From Bin22 sp965207275 (lineage in GTDB: Bacteria > Chloroflexota > Dehalococcoidia > Lucifugimonadales > UBA3495), in the NCBI GenBank assembly GCA_965207275.1, contig CBDBMH010000002.1, positions 434,001 through 498,000 of the forward strand: a stretch of DNA of 64,000 nt, in the 5' to 3' direction. Under the pieces are notes generated by a model. That model had not been told where the DNA came from and did not search any database. It worked only from the letters and a program-made list of their open reading frames with translations. The position numbers were made by a program, and so were the translations under genes. Shown one piece after another: positions 28,511 to 37,158 of this stretch; positions within the stretch are counted from its first letter, which is position 1, and each line of letters starts with the position of its first letter.

Positions 28511-28591
28511 GGCTTATCTCCGCCTTGCCTCCCCTTCACCCTTGTGGTACGCTTCCTCTAATAACATCCTGAACCGGCAAAGGAGAACTGC

Positions 28592-28777
28592 ATGGCATTT
28601 GTAACTCCCCGCGAAGGCGAAACCCCCGAAAGTCTGGTCAACCGGTTCCGCGCGTCCGTCCAGCACGCCGGCATCCTGCGCGAGCTCAAGGACCGGCGGT
28701 TCTTCCGGTCCAAGGCCCAGAAGGAACGCCTGGCTGCCCAGCGCGCCGCCCGCCGCCGTCGCCGCCAGCGCCGCTAG
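28592..28777 (+). CDS. rpsU: 30S ribosomal protein S21
   Basis: 61 residues behind AAAGGAGAACTGC. The sequence has the S21 layout: SLVNRFRASVQHAGILREL, then RRFFRSKAQKE, and an extreme Arg-rich C terminus. S21 binds the 30S platform and helps initiation. The insertion sequences now lie about 80 bp upstream; TAATAAC shortly before the start may be a -10 box that survived the insertion. Confidence 0.94.
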   Translation: MAFVTPREGETPESLVNRFRASVQHAGILRELKDRRFFRSKAQKERLAAQRAARRRRRQRR

Positions 28778-28811
28778 GCCACGTCCCGGCAACCCTCTAC
28801 CAGTCAGAAAT

Positions 28812-28833
28812 GGCCCGTTCACCGGGCCGTTTT
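28812..28833 (+). terminator. Rho-independent terminator after rpsU
   Basis: GGCCCG (28812-28817) pairs with CGGGCC (28823-28828), followed by GTTTTCTTGTTT. It ends the rpsU transcript 35 bp after the stop. Confidence 0.75.
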
Positions 28834-28873
28834 CTTGTTTCGCCAATATTCCACCCGCTTCCAGGAGGGGGAC

Positions 28874-30070
28874 ATGACCCAGAACCGCCGATCCATCCAC
28901 GACACCCTTAACGCCTTCGTTCCCGGCGACGATACCTGGCTCCCCGGTGGCGACGGCCCCCTGGCCGGCCTGACCTTTGGGTCCAAGGATATCTTCGACG
29001 TGGCGGGGAAGGTCACCGGCGGCGGCAATCCTGCCTGGGCGGCCACCCACGGCCCGGCCGAAGCCAATGCCTGGGTGGTTCAGCAACTGCTGGATGCCGG
29101 CGCCGAACTGGTCGGCAAGACTATCACCGACGAACTGACCCGCGGCATTTTCGGCGAGAACGTGCATTACGGCACACCGGCAAACCCCCGCGCGCCGGGC
29201 CGGGTCTCCGGCGGTTCTTCCAGCGGGTCGGCGGCAGCCGTAGCCGGGGAACTGGTGGACTTCGCGCTGGGCTCGGATACCGGTGGCTCGGTGCGCGTGC
29301 CGGCCAGCTTCTGCGGTCTTTATGGCCTGCGCCCCACCCACGGCCGCATCCCCCGGGGCGGCATGCTGCTCCAGGCCCCCAGCTACGACACCATTGGTTG
29401 GTTCGCCCGCGATCAGGAAACTTTCGAGCGGGTGGGAAAGGTGCTGCTGGCGTCAGACATCGAACCCGCTTTACCCACCCAGCTGCTCATCGCCGAAGAC
29501 GCCTTCGAACTGGCCGAACCTGAAACCCGATCCGCCCTGTCCGCCGCTGCGGTGGCCTTGTCAGACATGTTCCAGTCTGTCACCACGGTACGCCTGGCTC
29601 CCACCAGCCTGACTGACTGGTCCAACCAGCAGCAGGTACTCCAGAGCCGGGAAGCGTGGGAAGCGGTGCGGGAGTGGGTGGACCGGGTTAACCCCGCCTT
29701 CAGTTTCGAGGTGTCCGACCGTTACGTTACGGCCCGTTCCGTAACCGACGAACAGGTGGCGGCGGCCCAACTGCGGCGGGAGGACATAGTGGCCCGGATG
29801 AATAAAGTATTCCAGGGCGGCGACAGGGTGCTGTGCCTGCCCACCACCATCAGCCCCGCGCCGCCTACCGGCCATCCCGTCTCCCGACGCCACGAACTGC
29901 GCCTGCGCAACAGCGCCCTGACCTCCATCGCCGGCAACACTGGCCGCCCCCAGATATCCCTGCCCCTGGCCCGGGTTGAAGGCCTGCCAGTAGGCCTGTC
30001 CCTGCTCGGCGATCGCGGCGCCGACGAGGTCCTCATGGCCCTGGCAAAGAAAATCGCCGAACTCACCTGA
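28874..30070 (+). CDS. Amidase (amidase signature family)
   Basis: 398 residues from the ATG at 28874, chosen for GGAGGGGGAC directly upstream. The Ser-cisSer-Lys triad is visible: Lys in FGSKDIFD, the Gly/Ser-rich signature GRVSGGSSSGSAAAVA, and the nucleophile in LGSDTGGSVRVPAS. The family hydrolyses amides; shorter members like this include glutamyl- and aryl-amidases. Substrate not deducible, and no gatB or gatC nearby, so it is unlikely to be the tRNA amidotransferase subunit. Monocistronic after the rpsU terminator. Confidence 0.9.
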   Translation: MTQNRRSIHDTLNAFVPGDDTWLPGGDGPLAGLTFGSKDIFDVAGKVTGGGNPAWAATHGPAEANAWVVQQLLDAGAELVGKTITDELTRGIFGENVHYGTPANPRAPGRVSGGSSSGSAAAVAGELVDFALGSDTGGSVRVPASFCGLYGLRPTHGRIPRGGMLLQAPSYDTIGWFARDQETFERVGKVLLASDIEPALPTQLLIAEDAFELAEPETRSALSAAAVALSDMFQSVTTVRLAPTSLTDWSNQQQVLQSREAWEAVREWVDRVNPAFSFEVSDRYVTARSVTDEQVAAAQLRREDIVARMNKVFQGGDRVLCLPTTISPAPPTGHPVSRRHELRLRNSALTSIAGNTGRPQISLPLARVEGLPVGLSLLGDRGADEVLMALAKKIAELT

Positions 30071-30103
30071 AGGCCAACGCTTTCGGTAATGGGGTCAAAT
30101 CGT

Positions 30104-30210
30104 CGTTCCCGCGCAGGCGGGAACCTCGACCCCAAGGCAAGTTGGAGCAAGGCTGAACTAGCCCCTTCTCCCTTGATGGGGGGAAGACTGGGATGGGCAT
30201 GAAGGGGTCC
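30104..30210. repeat. Two dispersed repeats in a short gap
   Basis: 30104-30129 is a CGTTCCCGC...GCGGGAACCTCGA hairpin matching 531-556. 30161-30210 is a CCCTTCTCC-family copy (CCCCTTCTCCCTTGATGGGG, then GAAGACTGGGATGGGCATGAAGGGG). Confidence 0.65.
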
Positions 30211-30242
30211 CAATTAGACTTATTGTGGCCCTCGGCAAAGGG

Positions 30243-30494
30243 CTAAAGGGTAGTGTCGTGCCGGTCACCCAGGAACGCCGCCTGGTCTCCCCGCCGGGCC
30301 GCTTCCGCCTCAGCCTTCGACGCCGCGTCCCACCGACGACGCGAAGGGCTCCCCGAAACGAAAAGCACAATTAAGACTGCCACCCCTCCGGCCACCAGGG
30401 CGATATAGAGCGGCAAAACCATCAATGCGCCCACCGCAAGCAACGCAACTATCCCCACTATTATCATTAGCCAAAGTTTCTTCTTTCCACCCAT
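30243..30494 (-). CDS. Small membrane protein, unknown function
   Basis: 83 residues from the ATG at 30494, behind GGGGAAGG; a GTG two codons earlier is possible. Two adjacent hydrophobic helices (LWLMIIVGIVALLAVGALMV and IALVAGGVAVLIVLFV) form a hairpin, followed by a charged cytoplasmic tail rich in Arg and Ala. No family recognised. 30495-30876 upstream is AT-richer and holds nothing else I can support. Confidence 0.55.
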   Translation of the reverse strand: MGGKKKLWLMIIVGIVALLAVGALMVLPLYIALVAGGVAVLIVLFVSGSPSRRRWDAASKAEAEAARRGDQAAFLGDRHDTTL

Positions 30495-30876
30495 AAACAC
30501 CTTCCCCTCTTTGCAAGCCTGATTGATGTAAGCCTGACTGGAGTCCGCTTTATTCAGGTGCTAGTCCCGGCTTCCGAGATTCCAGCCAGGTAAGACCTTG
30601 GACCAATTATCGGCATTTTATCAGACGAATGGGTAATTGGTGGGCTGGTATTTCTTCTGATTGTGTTGAATATGGCTTGGATTCTCTCCAGGAAGTCATG
30701 GTGAGCAGAGCCTGCAATGAGTAAATTGACGAAAGGAAGCATTGCCGATTGACCCGCTCTGCCGTTTTACCTTCGGCATTACGGTGGTGGCTGTTGGCAG
30801 AAGCTCCTTGTAACCCAGTTTCCTTGCTATTATCATGGAGGCTGCTGCCACTACCGGCCCGCCACAAGGTGACGAC

Positions 30877-31116
30877 ATGAAAACGTATGTATTTCAAGTA
30901 GAAGTGGAGCCTGACGAAGAGGGATGGCGGGCCTTCTATCCACCGCTGGGAAGAATCGGGGCTTCCACTTGGGGCTACACCCGGGAAGAAGCATTGAAGA
31001 ACATTAAAGAGGTTCTCGAAATGCTCCTCGAAGGACTCGAAGAACGAGGCCAATCCCTGACTGAAATCGCCGAATTTCCTGTTTCCCCGGGTGCCCTTGT
31101 AGCAGTCACCCATTGA
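30877..31116 (+). CDS. HicB-like protein, apparently without HicA
   Basis: 79 residues from the ATG at 30877 (AAGGTG upstream). YVFQVEVEPDEEGWRAFYPP, GASTWGYTREEALKNIKEVLEML, and the final strand match the partial RNase H fold of HicB antitoxins. No C-terminal DNA-binding domain is present. HicB normally neutralises the HicA mRNA interferase encoded beside it, but I find no HicA-like frame on either side, so this is an orphan or has a different role. Confidence 0.65.
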   Translation: MKTYVFQVEVEPDEEGWRAFYPPLGRIGASTWGYTREEALKNIKEVLEMLLEGLEERGQSLTEIAEFPVSPGALVAVTH

Positions 31117-31743
31117 ATCCCGATCTAATTCCCCGATTCTTTGAGTGGTTCAGGTTGCGCCGCTTCGGTTCCTGTTAACTGGGTGGTACTTGGAGGGTTC
31201 TTTAATGCTCCTGCTATCAGATGCACCCTAATCCTGAATGTTGCCACCGTCCCCGTAGAGGCCATCAAGTCTTACCGATTCGCTCAGGTTCTTGGTATCA
31301 GGCTAAGCGGAACTTAAGCCACTGTGGCCATCTCACCTTTGCCATTTTGTTTGGGCTGGCAATAACTTGGATGTGTGTACTCCACCCCCCTGCCACCCTG
31401 CATAACACAGTCCTACCATAATTCCTGTGGCCCCAAACTTGTTATCAATTCACGCCCTCAAGAGCGGAGTAACAAGCCGCCCATTTGTCGCCACTGCTGC
31501 CCGGGCGAGATATGGCAAATGGGTTGCCAACCGTTCATAAGGCCGCCATCAGCCCCCATCTCCAGATACAAAACGAAGGGAAATGGGTGGAATTGGGCGG
31601 GTATAGGACGTTTTCCCCTTGGCCCGAATGTGAGAGGCGTGGCCCATGGGGCAGCATGGCAATAGCGAAAGCGGAGCGCATAACTGAATCTATGCTAAAA
31701 TACCCCCCAACTTTCCCCATTCCATCCCAACGGGAGGCGCGCT
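31117..31743. other. Intergenic gap, no gene seen
   Basis: Lower in GC than the flanks. Short open frames exist but none has a binding site with recognisable protein sequence. No clear hairpins. Confidence 0.5.
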
Positions 31744-32601
31744 ATGGCCGGTAATCGGGTTACGGTAGGCAACGTCGAAATTACCTCCCTGTCCGACGGC
31801 ATTCTCGAGTTCGACCTGTGCAACTTTTTCCCCAACCACAAGTCCGATGAGGAGTGGCAGGGATACCGCCAGCACCTGGTGGACGGCCACAAGGTGCGCT
31901 TCAACCTGGCCTCCTACCTCATCCGCTCCGATGGCCGCACCATCCTGGTGGACACCGGCATGGGCGCCCGCCCCGAGGGAGAACCCGACATCCCCTGGGG
32001 CGAGTTGATGAACGACTTCCAGTCCCACGGTGTCCGCGCCGACGAGGTCGACATGGTGGTGATGACCCACCTGCACCGCGACCACGTGGGCTGGAACCTG
32101 GCGCCCCCCGTCCAGGAGGGCGGCCAATACGCTCCCACCTTCCCCAATGCCCGTTACTGGTTCAGCACCAAGGACTGGGAGGCCTGCCACGACCCCGACG
32201 TCATGCCATCCCGCTTCCCCAACGCGCCCACCACCGTCTGGCCTCTGCAGGACCTGGGTCTCATCGAGTTCATGGACGGTGAGTACGTACTCACTCCAGA
32301 GCTGACCGCCTTTCCTACCCCGGGCCACACCCCCGGCCACATGAGCATCATGGTCAACTCTCAAGGGGAAAGGGCCATCATCCTGGGCGACGCCATCCAC
32401 AACCAGGCCCAGGTCAATGAGCCTGATTGGGAGTCCCGGGCCGACATGGACCCCGAGCAGACCCGCATTACCCGCCGCAAGCTCATGGACCGGCTTGAGA
32501 CCGAGGATATCCTCGGCATAATCGGCCACTTCCCCTACCCCGGTTTCGGCAAAGTGGTCAGGGCCGACGGCCGCCGCTACTGGCAGGCCCTGTCCTTCTA
32601 A
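31744..32601 (+). CDS. MBL-fold metallo-hydrolase
   Basis: 285 residues behind CGGGAGGCGCGCT. The metal-binding motif MTHLHRDHVG (about residue 102), the histidine in TPGHTPGHMSIMV, ILGDAIH, and the final GHFPYPGFG give a complete di-metal site of the glyoxalase II/lactonase type. Length and the N-terminal strand order resemble quorum-signal lactonase-like hydrolases, but substrate cannot be assigned. It is separated from the next gene by two dispersed repeats. Confidence 0.88.
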   Translation: MAGNRVTVGNVEITSLSDGILEFDLCNFFPNHKSDEEWQGYRQHLVDGHKVRFNLASYLIRSDGRTILVDTGMGARPEGEPDIPWGELMNDFQSHGVRADEVDMVVMTHLHRDHVGWNLAPPVQEGGQYAPTFPNARYWFSTKDWEACHDPDVMPSRFPNAPTTVWPLQDLGLIEFMDGEYVLTPELTAFPTPGHTPGHMSIMVNSQGERAIILGDAIHNQAQVNEPDWESRADMDPEQTRITRRKLMDRLETEDILGIIGHFPYPGFGKVVRADGRRYWQALSF

Positions 32602-32605
32602 AGAA

Positions 32606-32695
32606 GTCCCTTCTCCCCTGGCAGGTGAGCGCCAGGACGGTGGTGAAAAATCCCGTCCTTCTTGACGGGGGAGGGTTGGGATGGGGGTGAAGGTT
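32606..32695 (+). repeat. Two CCCTTCTCC-family repeats in tandem
   Basis: 32606-32650 is a degenerate copy and 32652-32695 a good one (GGGGGAGGGTTGGGATGGGG, then GTGAAGG). It is the only place in the window where the family is doubled. Confidence 0.6.
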
Positions 32696-32788
32696 CAGGT
32701 ACTGTCCACTCCCACTCGCAAAAGCCTTTCTAACCCCGCTTTCGGAAACAGCTTCCGGGAGCGCTCAATCACTTACAGGTGAGAATCA

Positions 32789-33841
32789 ATGAAATTCGGC
32801 CTCTTCCATTCGGTCCAGTTGCCCGATCCCGCAAAGCAGAACCAGTACTACCGCGACGCCCTGGAGCAGGTGCTCTGGGCGGAGCAGCTGGGCTACGATT
32901 CGGTATGGATGACCGAGCATCACTTCTCCCGCCACGGTATCGTTTCCGCCTCCCTCACCGTGCTGGGCTACCTGGCCGGCCTCACCAGCTCCATCCGGCT
33001 GGCCACCGCCGTGACCGTCCTGCCCTTCCACAATCCCATCCAGCTTGCCGAGGAAGCCGCCACCGTTGACCTGCTCAGCAACGGCCGCCTGGACCTGGGG
33101 GTTGGCCGCGGCTACCAGTGGGGCGAGTTTCACAAGCTGAACATTCCCATGGACGAAGCCGACCGCCGCTTCCAGGAGTCCATGGACGTGATGACCCGCG
33201 CCTGGACCACCGACGATCCCTTCGACCACCGGGGCGAGTTCTGGACATTCAACGAAATGACAGTCCTTCCCAAGCCGGTACAGGAACCCCACCCGCCCCT
33301 GTGGGTTGCCGCTGCCAGCCCCGGCAGCATGGATCGCATCGCCCAGAATGGTTGGAACCTGCTGGTGGGTCAGGGCCTCACCTTCGACCAGGTGGGTGAA
33401 CAGGTGGCCTATTTCGGAGGGGCAGTGGGCGAGACCGGCGAGGACTTTGACCCCTCCCGGGTCAAGGTGGCCCGGGCCATGTACACCGCTCCCACCAGGG
33501 CCCAGGCCCGTGAGGACGCGGAGGTACCCTTCATGTGGTTCAAGACCACCGGCGACGAGGTGGGCGCGCCTCCGGAACGCCGGGGTGAGTTGCTGCCGGA
33601 AAACTACCAGGCTTACCGCCGCCGCTTCGCCGCCGAGACCACCTTTGACTTCGACGACATGTCCGACAAGGTTATTCTCTTCGGAAGTCCTGATGACGTG
33701 GCCGAGCGTGTGGAGCGGATGAAGAAGTCCGGCGTCAAGAGCGTCATCTTCTTCACCAATTACGGCGGCATCGAAAGCCAGAAGGTAAAGGACTCCCTGG
33801 AACTCTTCGCCACCGAGGTAATGCCCCACTTCCAGGACTGA
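32789..33841 (+). CDS. LLM-class (luciferase-like) flavin/F420 oxidoreductase
   Basis: 350 residues behind AGGTGAGAATCA. The TIM-barrel features are MKFGLFHSVQLP, AEQLGYDSVWMTEHHFS, LATAVTVLPFHNPIQLAEEAA, and GRLDLGVGRGYQ. Members use FMN (monooxygenases) or F420 (dehydrogenases, reductases). The presence of an F420 reductase gene at 54645 makes F420 possible, but sequence alone does not decide. Probably involved in oxidising organic substrates. The following gene is a remnant, so it stands alone. Confidence 0.87.
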   Translation: MKFGLFHSVQLPDPAKQNQYYRDALEQVLWAEQLGYDSVWMTEHHFSRHGIVSASLTVLGYLAGLTSSIRLATAVTVLPFHNPIQLAEEAATVDLLSNGRLDLGVGRGYQWGEFHKLNIPMDEADRRFQESMDVMTRAWTTDDPFDHRGEFWTFNEMTVLPKPVQEPHPPLWVAAASPGSMDRIAQNGWNLLVGQGLTFDQVGEQVAYFGGAVGETGEDFDPSRVKVARAMYTAPTRAQAREDAEVPFMWFKTTGDEVGAPPERRGELLPENYQAYRRRFAAETTFDFDDMSDKVILFGSPDDVAERVERMKKSGVKSVIFFTNYGGIESQKVKDSLELFATEVMPHFQD

Positions 33842-34132
33842 GGCCCAGGCTTCCACGGCGGCGCACCCAAGTCAGCCTTCCACAACACCAACGCCGCCAT
33901 GCCCAGCCTCCACTTCAGCTGGACCTGCATCCTGACTTGTCTTTCGGAAAGTAAGGGGTCGTACCGATGCTTGGGCATTGGGCATTCGCTGCTGACACTG
34001 GCGGCCATCGTGGTCACGGGCAAACATTCCCTGGTGGATGCTCTGGTGGGGGTTACCTTGATTGGGGTGGCGGTTGGTTTGGTGAACACGGCAAAACGAA
34101 TGGAAAACCGTTCGCCGCGTCCTGTAGGTTGA
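33842..34132 (+). pseudogene. C-terminal remnant of a PAP2-type phosphatase
   Basis: The frame after the previous stop reads FHNTNAAMPSLHFSW, then HSLLTLAAIVVTGKHSLVDALVG, which match motif 2 (P-S-x-H) and motif 3 (H-x3-D) of membrane PAP2_3-type phosphatases. The N-terminal helices and motif 1 are missing and upstream sequence is another gene, so this is a truncated fragment. A short product from the ATG at 33899 is conceivable but would lack the first motif. Confidence 0.6.
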
Positions 34133-34136
34133 TACC

Positions 34137-34577
34137 TCAGTCGTTTCTGGCCAATTCCTCATCTATCGGTGGAGGTTCATCAAACGGCAGGCCCTCCTCC
34201 TTGGCGGCCTGCATCCGGCCGTACCAAGCCTTCCACTCCTCTACCTCTTCAGTCGCTTTCCGAATCTTCTTGAGGCTTTCCTCCTTCATTCGCTGTTCCC
34301 TTTCTCTCAGCCACTGAGCCAGCATAACTCCCTCCAGAATAATGTAAGTGCTGGCCGCCATGTTAAGAATGCTGGCGGTCATGCCCTTTTGTACGTTTAA
34401 TGTAATCTCTACCCCACCGATACCGCCATGCCTAGCGACCTCGTCCCATATCGTCAGTCCCAGGAAAGTGAAGTATTGCAGTACAAATAAGACAACATAC
34501 CAGCGCCAAAGATGCCCGGGAACGCTCCACATCGACTGTCTGCTCCGGGAATTCGTCGCCCTGTCTTCTTGCACCAT
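34137..34577 (-). CDS. Membrane protein with cytoplasmic coiled coil, unknown function
   Basis: 146 residues. Two hydrophobic segments (WRWYVVLFVLQYFTFLGLTI and ASILNMAASTYIILEGVML) precede a highly charged helix (about 88-125, REREQRMKEESLKKIRKATE) that should form a coiled coil, then an acidic Pro-rich end. No family recognised. AT-richer than most neighbours. Its stop is five bases from the PAP2 remnant on the opposite strand. Confidence 0.65.
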   Translation of the reverse strand: MVQEDRATNSRSRQSMWSVPGHLWRWYVVLFVLQYFTFLGLTIWDEVARHGGIGGVEITLNVQKGMTASILNMAASTYIILEGVMLAQWLREREQRMKEESLKKIRKATEEVEEWKAWYGRMQAAKEEGLPFDEPPPIDEELARND

Positions 34578-34697
34578 AGCACCGCCCGTTCATGCTTGAC
34601 AAGATTATAGGACCATCGGTGGGTTGTGCCGCTACTCCCTCCTGACAGTAGTTTTCCGAGGTAGTCTCAAGGAGATCGTGAAAGTTCGCGGTGCCAA

Positions 34698-36014
34698 TCA
34701 GGCCGGCGGTATCTGTCCCCAAAGGGGATGGCGGAAAGTGGGCGCCAGGGCGGGGTTCATATTCTCACGCCGGCGTGGGGGCGCCGCCAGTTCCTGGTCT
34801 TCCGTATGTGCCGCGAACCGCGACCGCCGGTAGGCGGCGGCCGGCTGCTTCCTTAGGGGCAGGCTGTTGAGGTGGCGCGCCAGGGATTCCAGGCTGTTCA
34901 GGTTGTGAACCGGCAGGAAGTCGTCCAGGTAAGGGAGCGCTGCCTGCATTCCCTGGGTCAGCGGCTGGTAATTGGGTGACCCCAGCAAAGGGTTCAACCA
35001 GATGAGTCGATGGCAACTGCGCTGCAGCCTCGACATTTCCCGGGACAGCAGTTCGGGTTCGCCCCGGTCCCAGCCGTCCGAAATAACCAGCACTACCGGT
35101 CCGTTGCCCAATGTCCGCCTTGCCCACCCGTAGTTGAAGGCCTTGACAGCCTCGCCGATGCGGGTGCCGCCGGCCCAGTCGGGCACGGCCCTGGCTACCT
35201 CGTTCACCGCCTGGTCAACGCCCCGGTGGTTCAGGTACCGGGTTATCCTTGTCAGACGGGTAGCAAACAGGAAGGCCTCAACCCGTCCCAGATCCCCGTC
35301 AATGGTGTGGATAAAGTGCAATAGCAGGCGGGTGTAACGCTCCATGGACCCGCTCACGTCGCATATCAGCACCAGGGGACGGGTCTTCTCTCTCGGCTGT
35401 CGGCGCGACAGGTCCAGCAGTTCTCCGCCGTACTTCAGGTTGTCGCGGAAGGTTCGCCGCCAGTCCAGGGCGTCACCGTCACCCACCTGGGTACGCCGCG
35501 TTCTGCGCTTCCCCAGGTCCCAGGACAGTTCCGACATCATGGAACGGGCCTGGGCAATTTCGCCGTGAGTATAGTCCGCGAAATCCTTGTGCCGCAGCAC
35601 CTCCCGGGCGCTGTAGGTCTGGCTCATGTCTATGCCCGGCATTCCTTCGGGCATGTCTCCCACCGGGTCCCCACCTTCATCGTCTCCCGTGATTGGGGGG
35701 CCAACCTGGGGATTTCGGTACCGGCGCTCCTCTCCCATGCTGCGCAGGTCTCTGGTGCTGATGCCGTGGGCCGGCCGCCGCCAGAAAATCTGGAAGGCGT
35801 CGTCAAACAGGGGAAAGTCCTGCTTGCGATGGACCAGCAGGCAGCGGGCGGCGTGCCGGAAATCTTGTCTGCGCCCGATGGGAATGGTCTCGGTGGCCCG
35901 CACCAGGCCCATCATGTTGCCCGAGCCGAAGTCCAGCCCCAGCCGCCGCAGCGTCTCTCCGAAGAGCATCAGGTTATGAAGGATGTGACCTTCAGATTCC
36001 TGTTCAGCGGTCAT
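34698..36014 (-). CDS. CoxE-like VWA domain protein
   Basis: 438 residues. The C-terminal half is a VWA domain with the MIDAS motif VLICDVSGSMERYT, a threonine in GGTRIGEAVKAF, and VVLVISDGWDRGE. The N-terminal half is the helical region seen in CoxE-like proteins, with a disordered Asp/Gly/Pro linker around 125-150. With MoxR ATPases these proteins help insert metals or remodel enzymes, for example CO-dehydrogenase-type molybdenum hydroxylases. It lies 109 bp downstream of the MoxR gene. No CoxL-type target enzyme is present; a molybdenum sulfite oxidase is 3.5 kb away. Confidence 0.88.
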   Translation of the reverse strand: MTAEQESEGHILHNLMLFGETLRRLGLDFGSGNMMGLVRATETIPIGRRQDFRHAARCLLVHRKQDFPLFDDAFQIFWRRPAHGISTRDLRSMGEERRYRNPQVGPPITGDDEGGDPVGDMPEGMPGIDMSQTYSAREVLRHKDFADYTHGEIAQARSMMSELSWDLGKRRTRRTQVGDGDALDWRRTFRDNLKYGGELLDLSRRQPREKTRPLVLICDVSGSMERYTRLLLHFIHTIDGDLGRVEAFLFATRLTRITRYLNHRGVDQAVNEVARAVPDWAGGTRIGEAVKAFNYGWARRTLGNGPVVLVISDGWDRGEPELLSREMSRLQRSCHRLIWLNPLLGSPNYQPLTQGMQAALPYLDDFLPVHNLNSLESLARHLNSLPLRKQPAAAYRRSRFAAHTEDQELAAPPRRRENMNPALAPTFRHPLWGQIPPA

Positions 36015-36123
36015 GGCCTGGCAACTCTAGGAACGTATATATGGATAGCGGTGGGAAACCTGGGTTCGCCGCGTGAAACTAAGTAAGTCCTGTACATCCC
36101 GTGCTTCAATGCTTGAATCACTT

Positions 36124-37059
36124 CTAACCGCGCCGTCCACCCCGTCGGGGGCCCCGGTTCAGGGAGCGCTCCAGGATATTCCGCACCGGTTCGCCCCGCA
36201 CCACCTCAATATCGTCCTGGTACTTCAGCATAATTCCCAGGGTATCGTCTATCACCTCGGCGTCCAGTTCCGTCTGGTTCAGGGCCAGCAGCGCTGATGT
36301 CCAGTCAATTGTCTCCGAAACGCCGGGTATTTTGTACAATTCCGTCTCCCGCAGTTCCTGTATGAAGCCCGTAACCTGCTGGGCCAATCTGCGGGGAGCG
36401 TCGGGCAGTTTGGCGCTGACTATCTGCAGTTCCTTCTGGTAGTCCGGGTAGTCTATCCAGTAGTACAGGCACCGGCGTTTCAGGGCGTCGTGTATCTCCC
36501 TTGTCCGGTTGGACGTGATGATGACGACGGGCGGGTGGGCGGCCCGGTACGTTCCCAGTTCCGGGATGGTTATCTGGAAGTCTGCCAGCATCTCCAGCAG
36601 AAAACCCTCGAACTCCTCGTCAGCCCGGTCCAGTTCGTCGATGAGCAGCACCGGCGATTTTTCCCGGCTCTCGTCAATGGCCTGCAGCAGGGGCCGTTTG
36701 ACCAGGAACCGTTCGCTGAACAGGTCGTCGGTTGCCGACTGCCGGTCAACGTCCCCTGCCGCTTCCAACAGCCGGATTTCCAGCATCTGGCGAGTATGGT
36801 TCCACTCGTAGACTGCATGGTTGACATCCAGCCCCTCGTAGCACTGCAGGCGGATTAGCTCGGTGTCCAGGCCCCTGGCCAGGGAGCGGGCGATTTCGGT
36901 CTTGCCCACCCCGGCCTCTCCTTCCAGGAACAGGGGGCGTTGCAGCGTCAATGCCAGGTAAATGGCTACGGCAAGGCCCCGGTCAGTGACATATTGCTGG
37001 TTGCGCAGCAGGTTCTGGACCTGATCTATGGATGTGGGCAGGGATTTAGTCGTCGTCAA
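36124..37059 (-). CDS. MoxR-family AAA+ ATPase
   Basis: 311 residues from a TTG at 37059 behind CGGAGAG. Walker A GEAGVGKTEIA, Walker B VLLIDELDRADEEFE, sensor 1 VVIITSNRTREIHDALKRR, and the lid domain are complete. MoxR ATPases work as chaperones with VWA-domain partners; the gene just downstream (34698-36014) is such a partner. Likely target is a metalloenzyme but which one is not clear from the window. Confidence 0.93.
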   Translation of the reverse strand: MTTTKSLPTSIDQVQNLLRNQQYVTDRGLAVAIYLALTLQRPLFLEGEAGVGKTEIARSLARGLDTELIRLQCYEGLDVNHAVYEWNHTRQMLEIRLLEAAGDVDRQSATDDLFSERFLVKRPLLQAIDESREKSPVLLIDELDRADEEFEGFLLEMLADFQITIPELGTYRAAHPPVVIITSNRTREIHDALKRRCLYYWIDYPDYQKELQIVSAKLPDAPRRLAQQVTGFIQELRETELYKIPGVSETIDWTSALLALNQTELDAEVIDDTLGIMLKYQDDIEVVRGEPVRNILERSLNRGPRRGGRRG

Positions 37060-37158
37060 GGCAGGCTCTCCGGTAGGCAGGCAAGCGAAGTAGTGAAAAC
37101 ATCCACTTGCGGAATTTTTGATTTCGTTGACCTATTCTATCCCATCGGGTGTGCCAAT

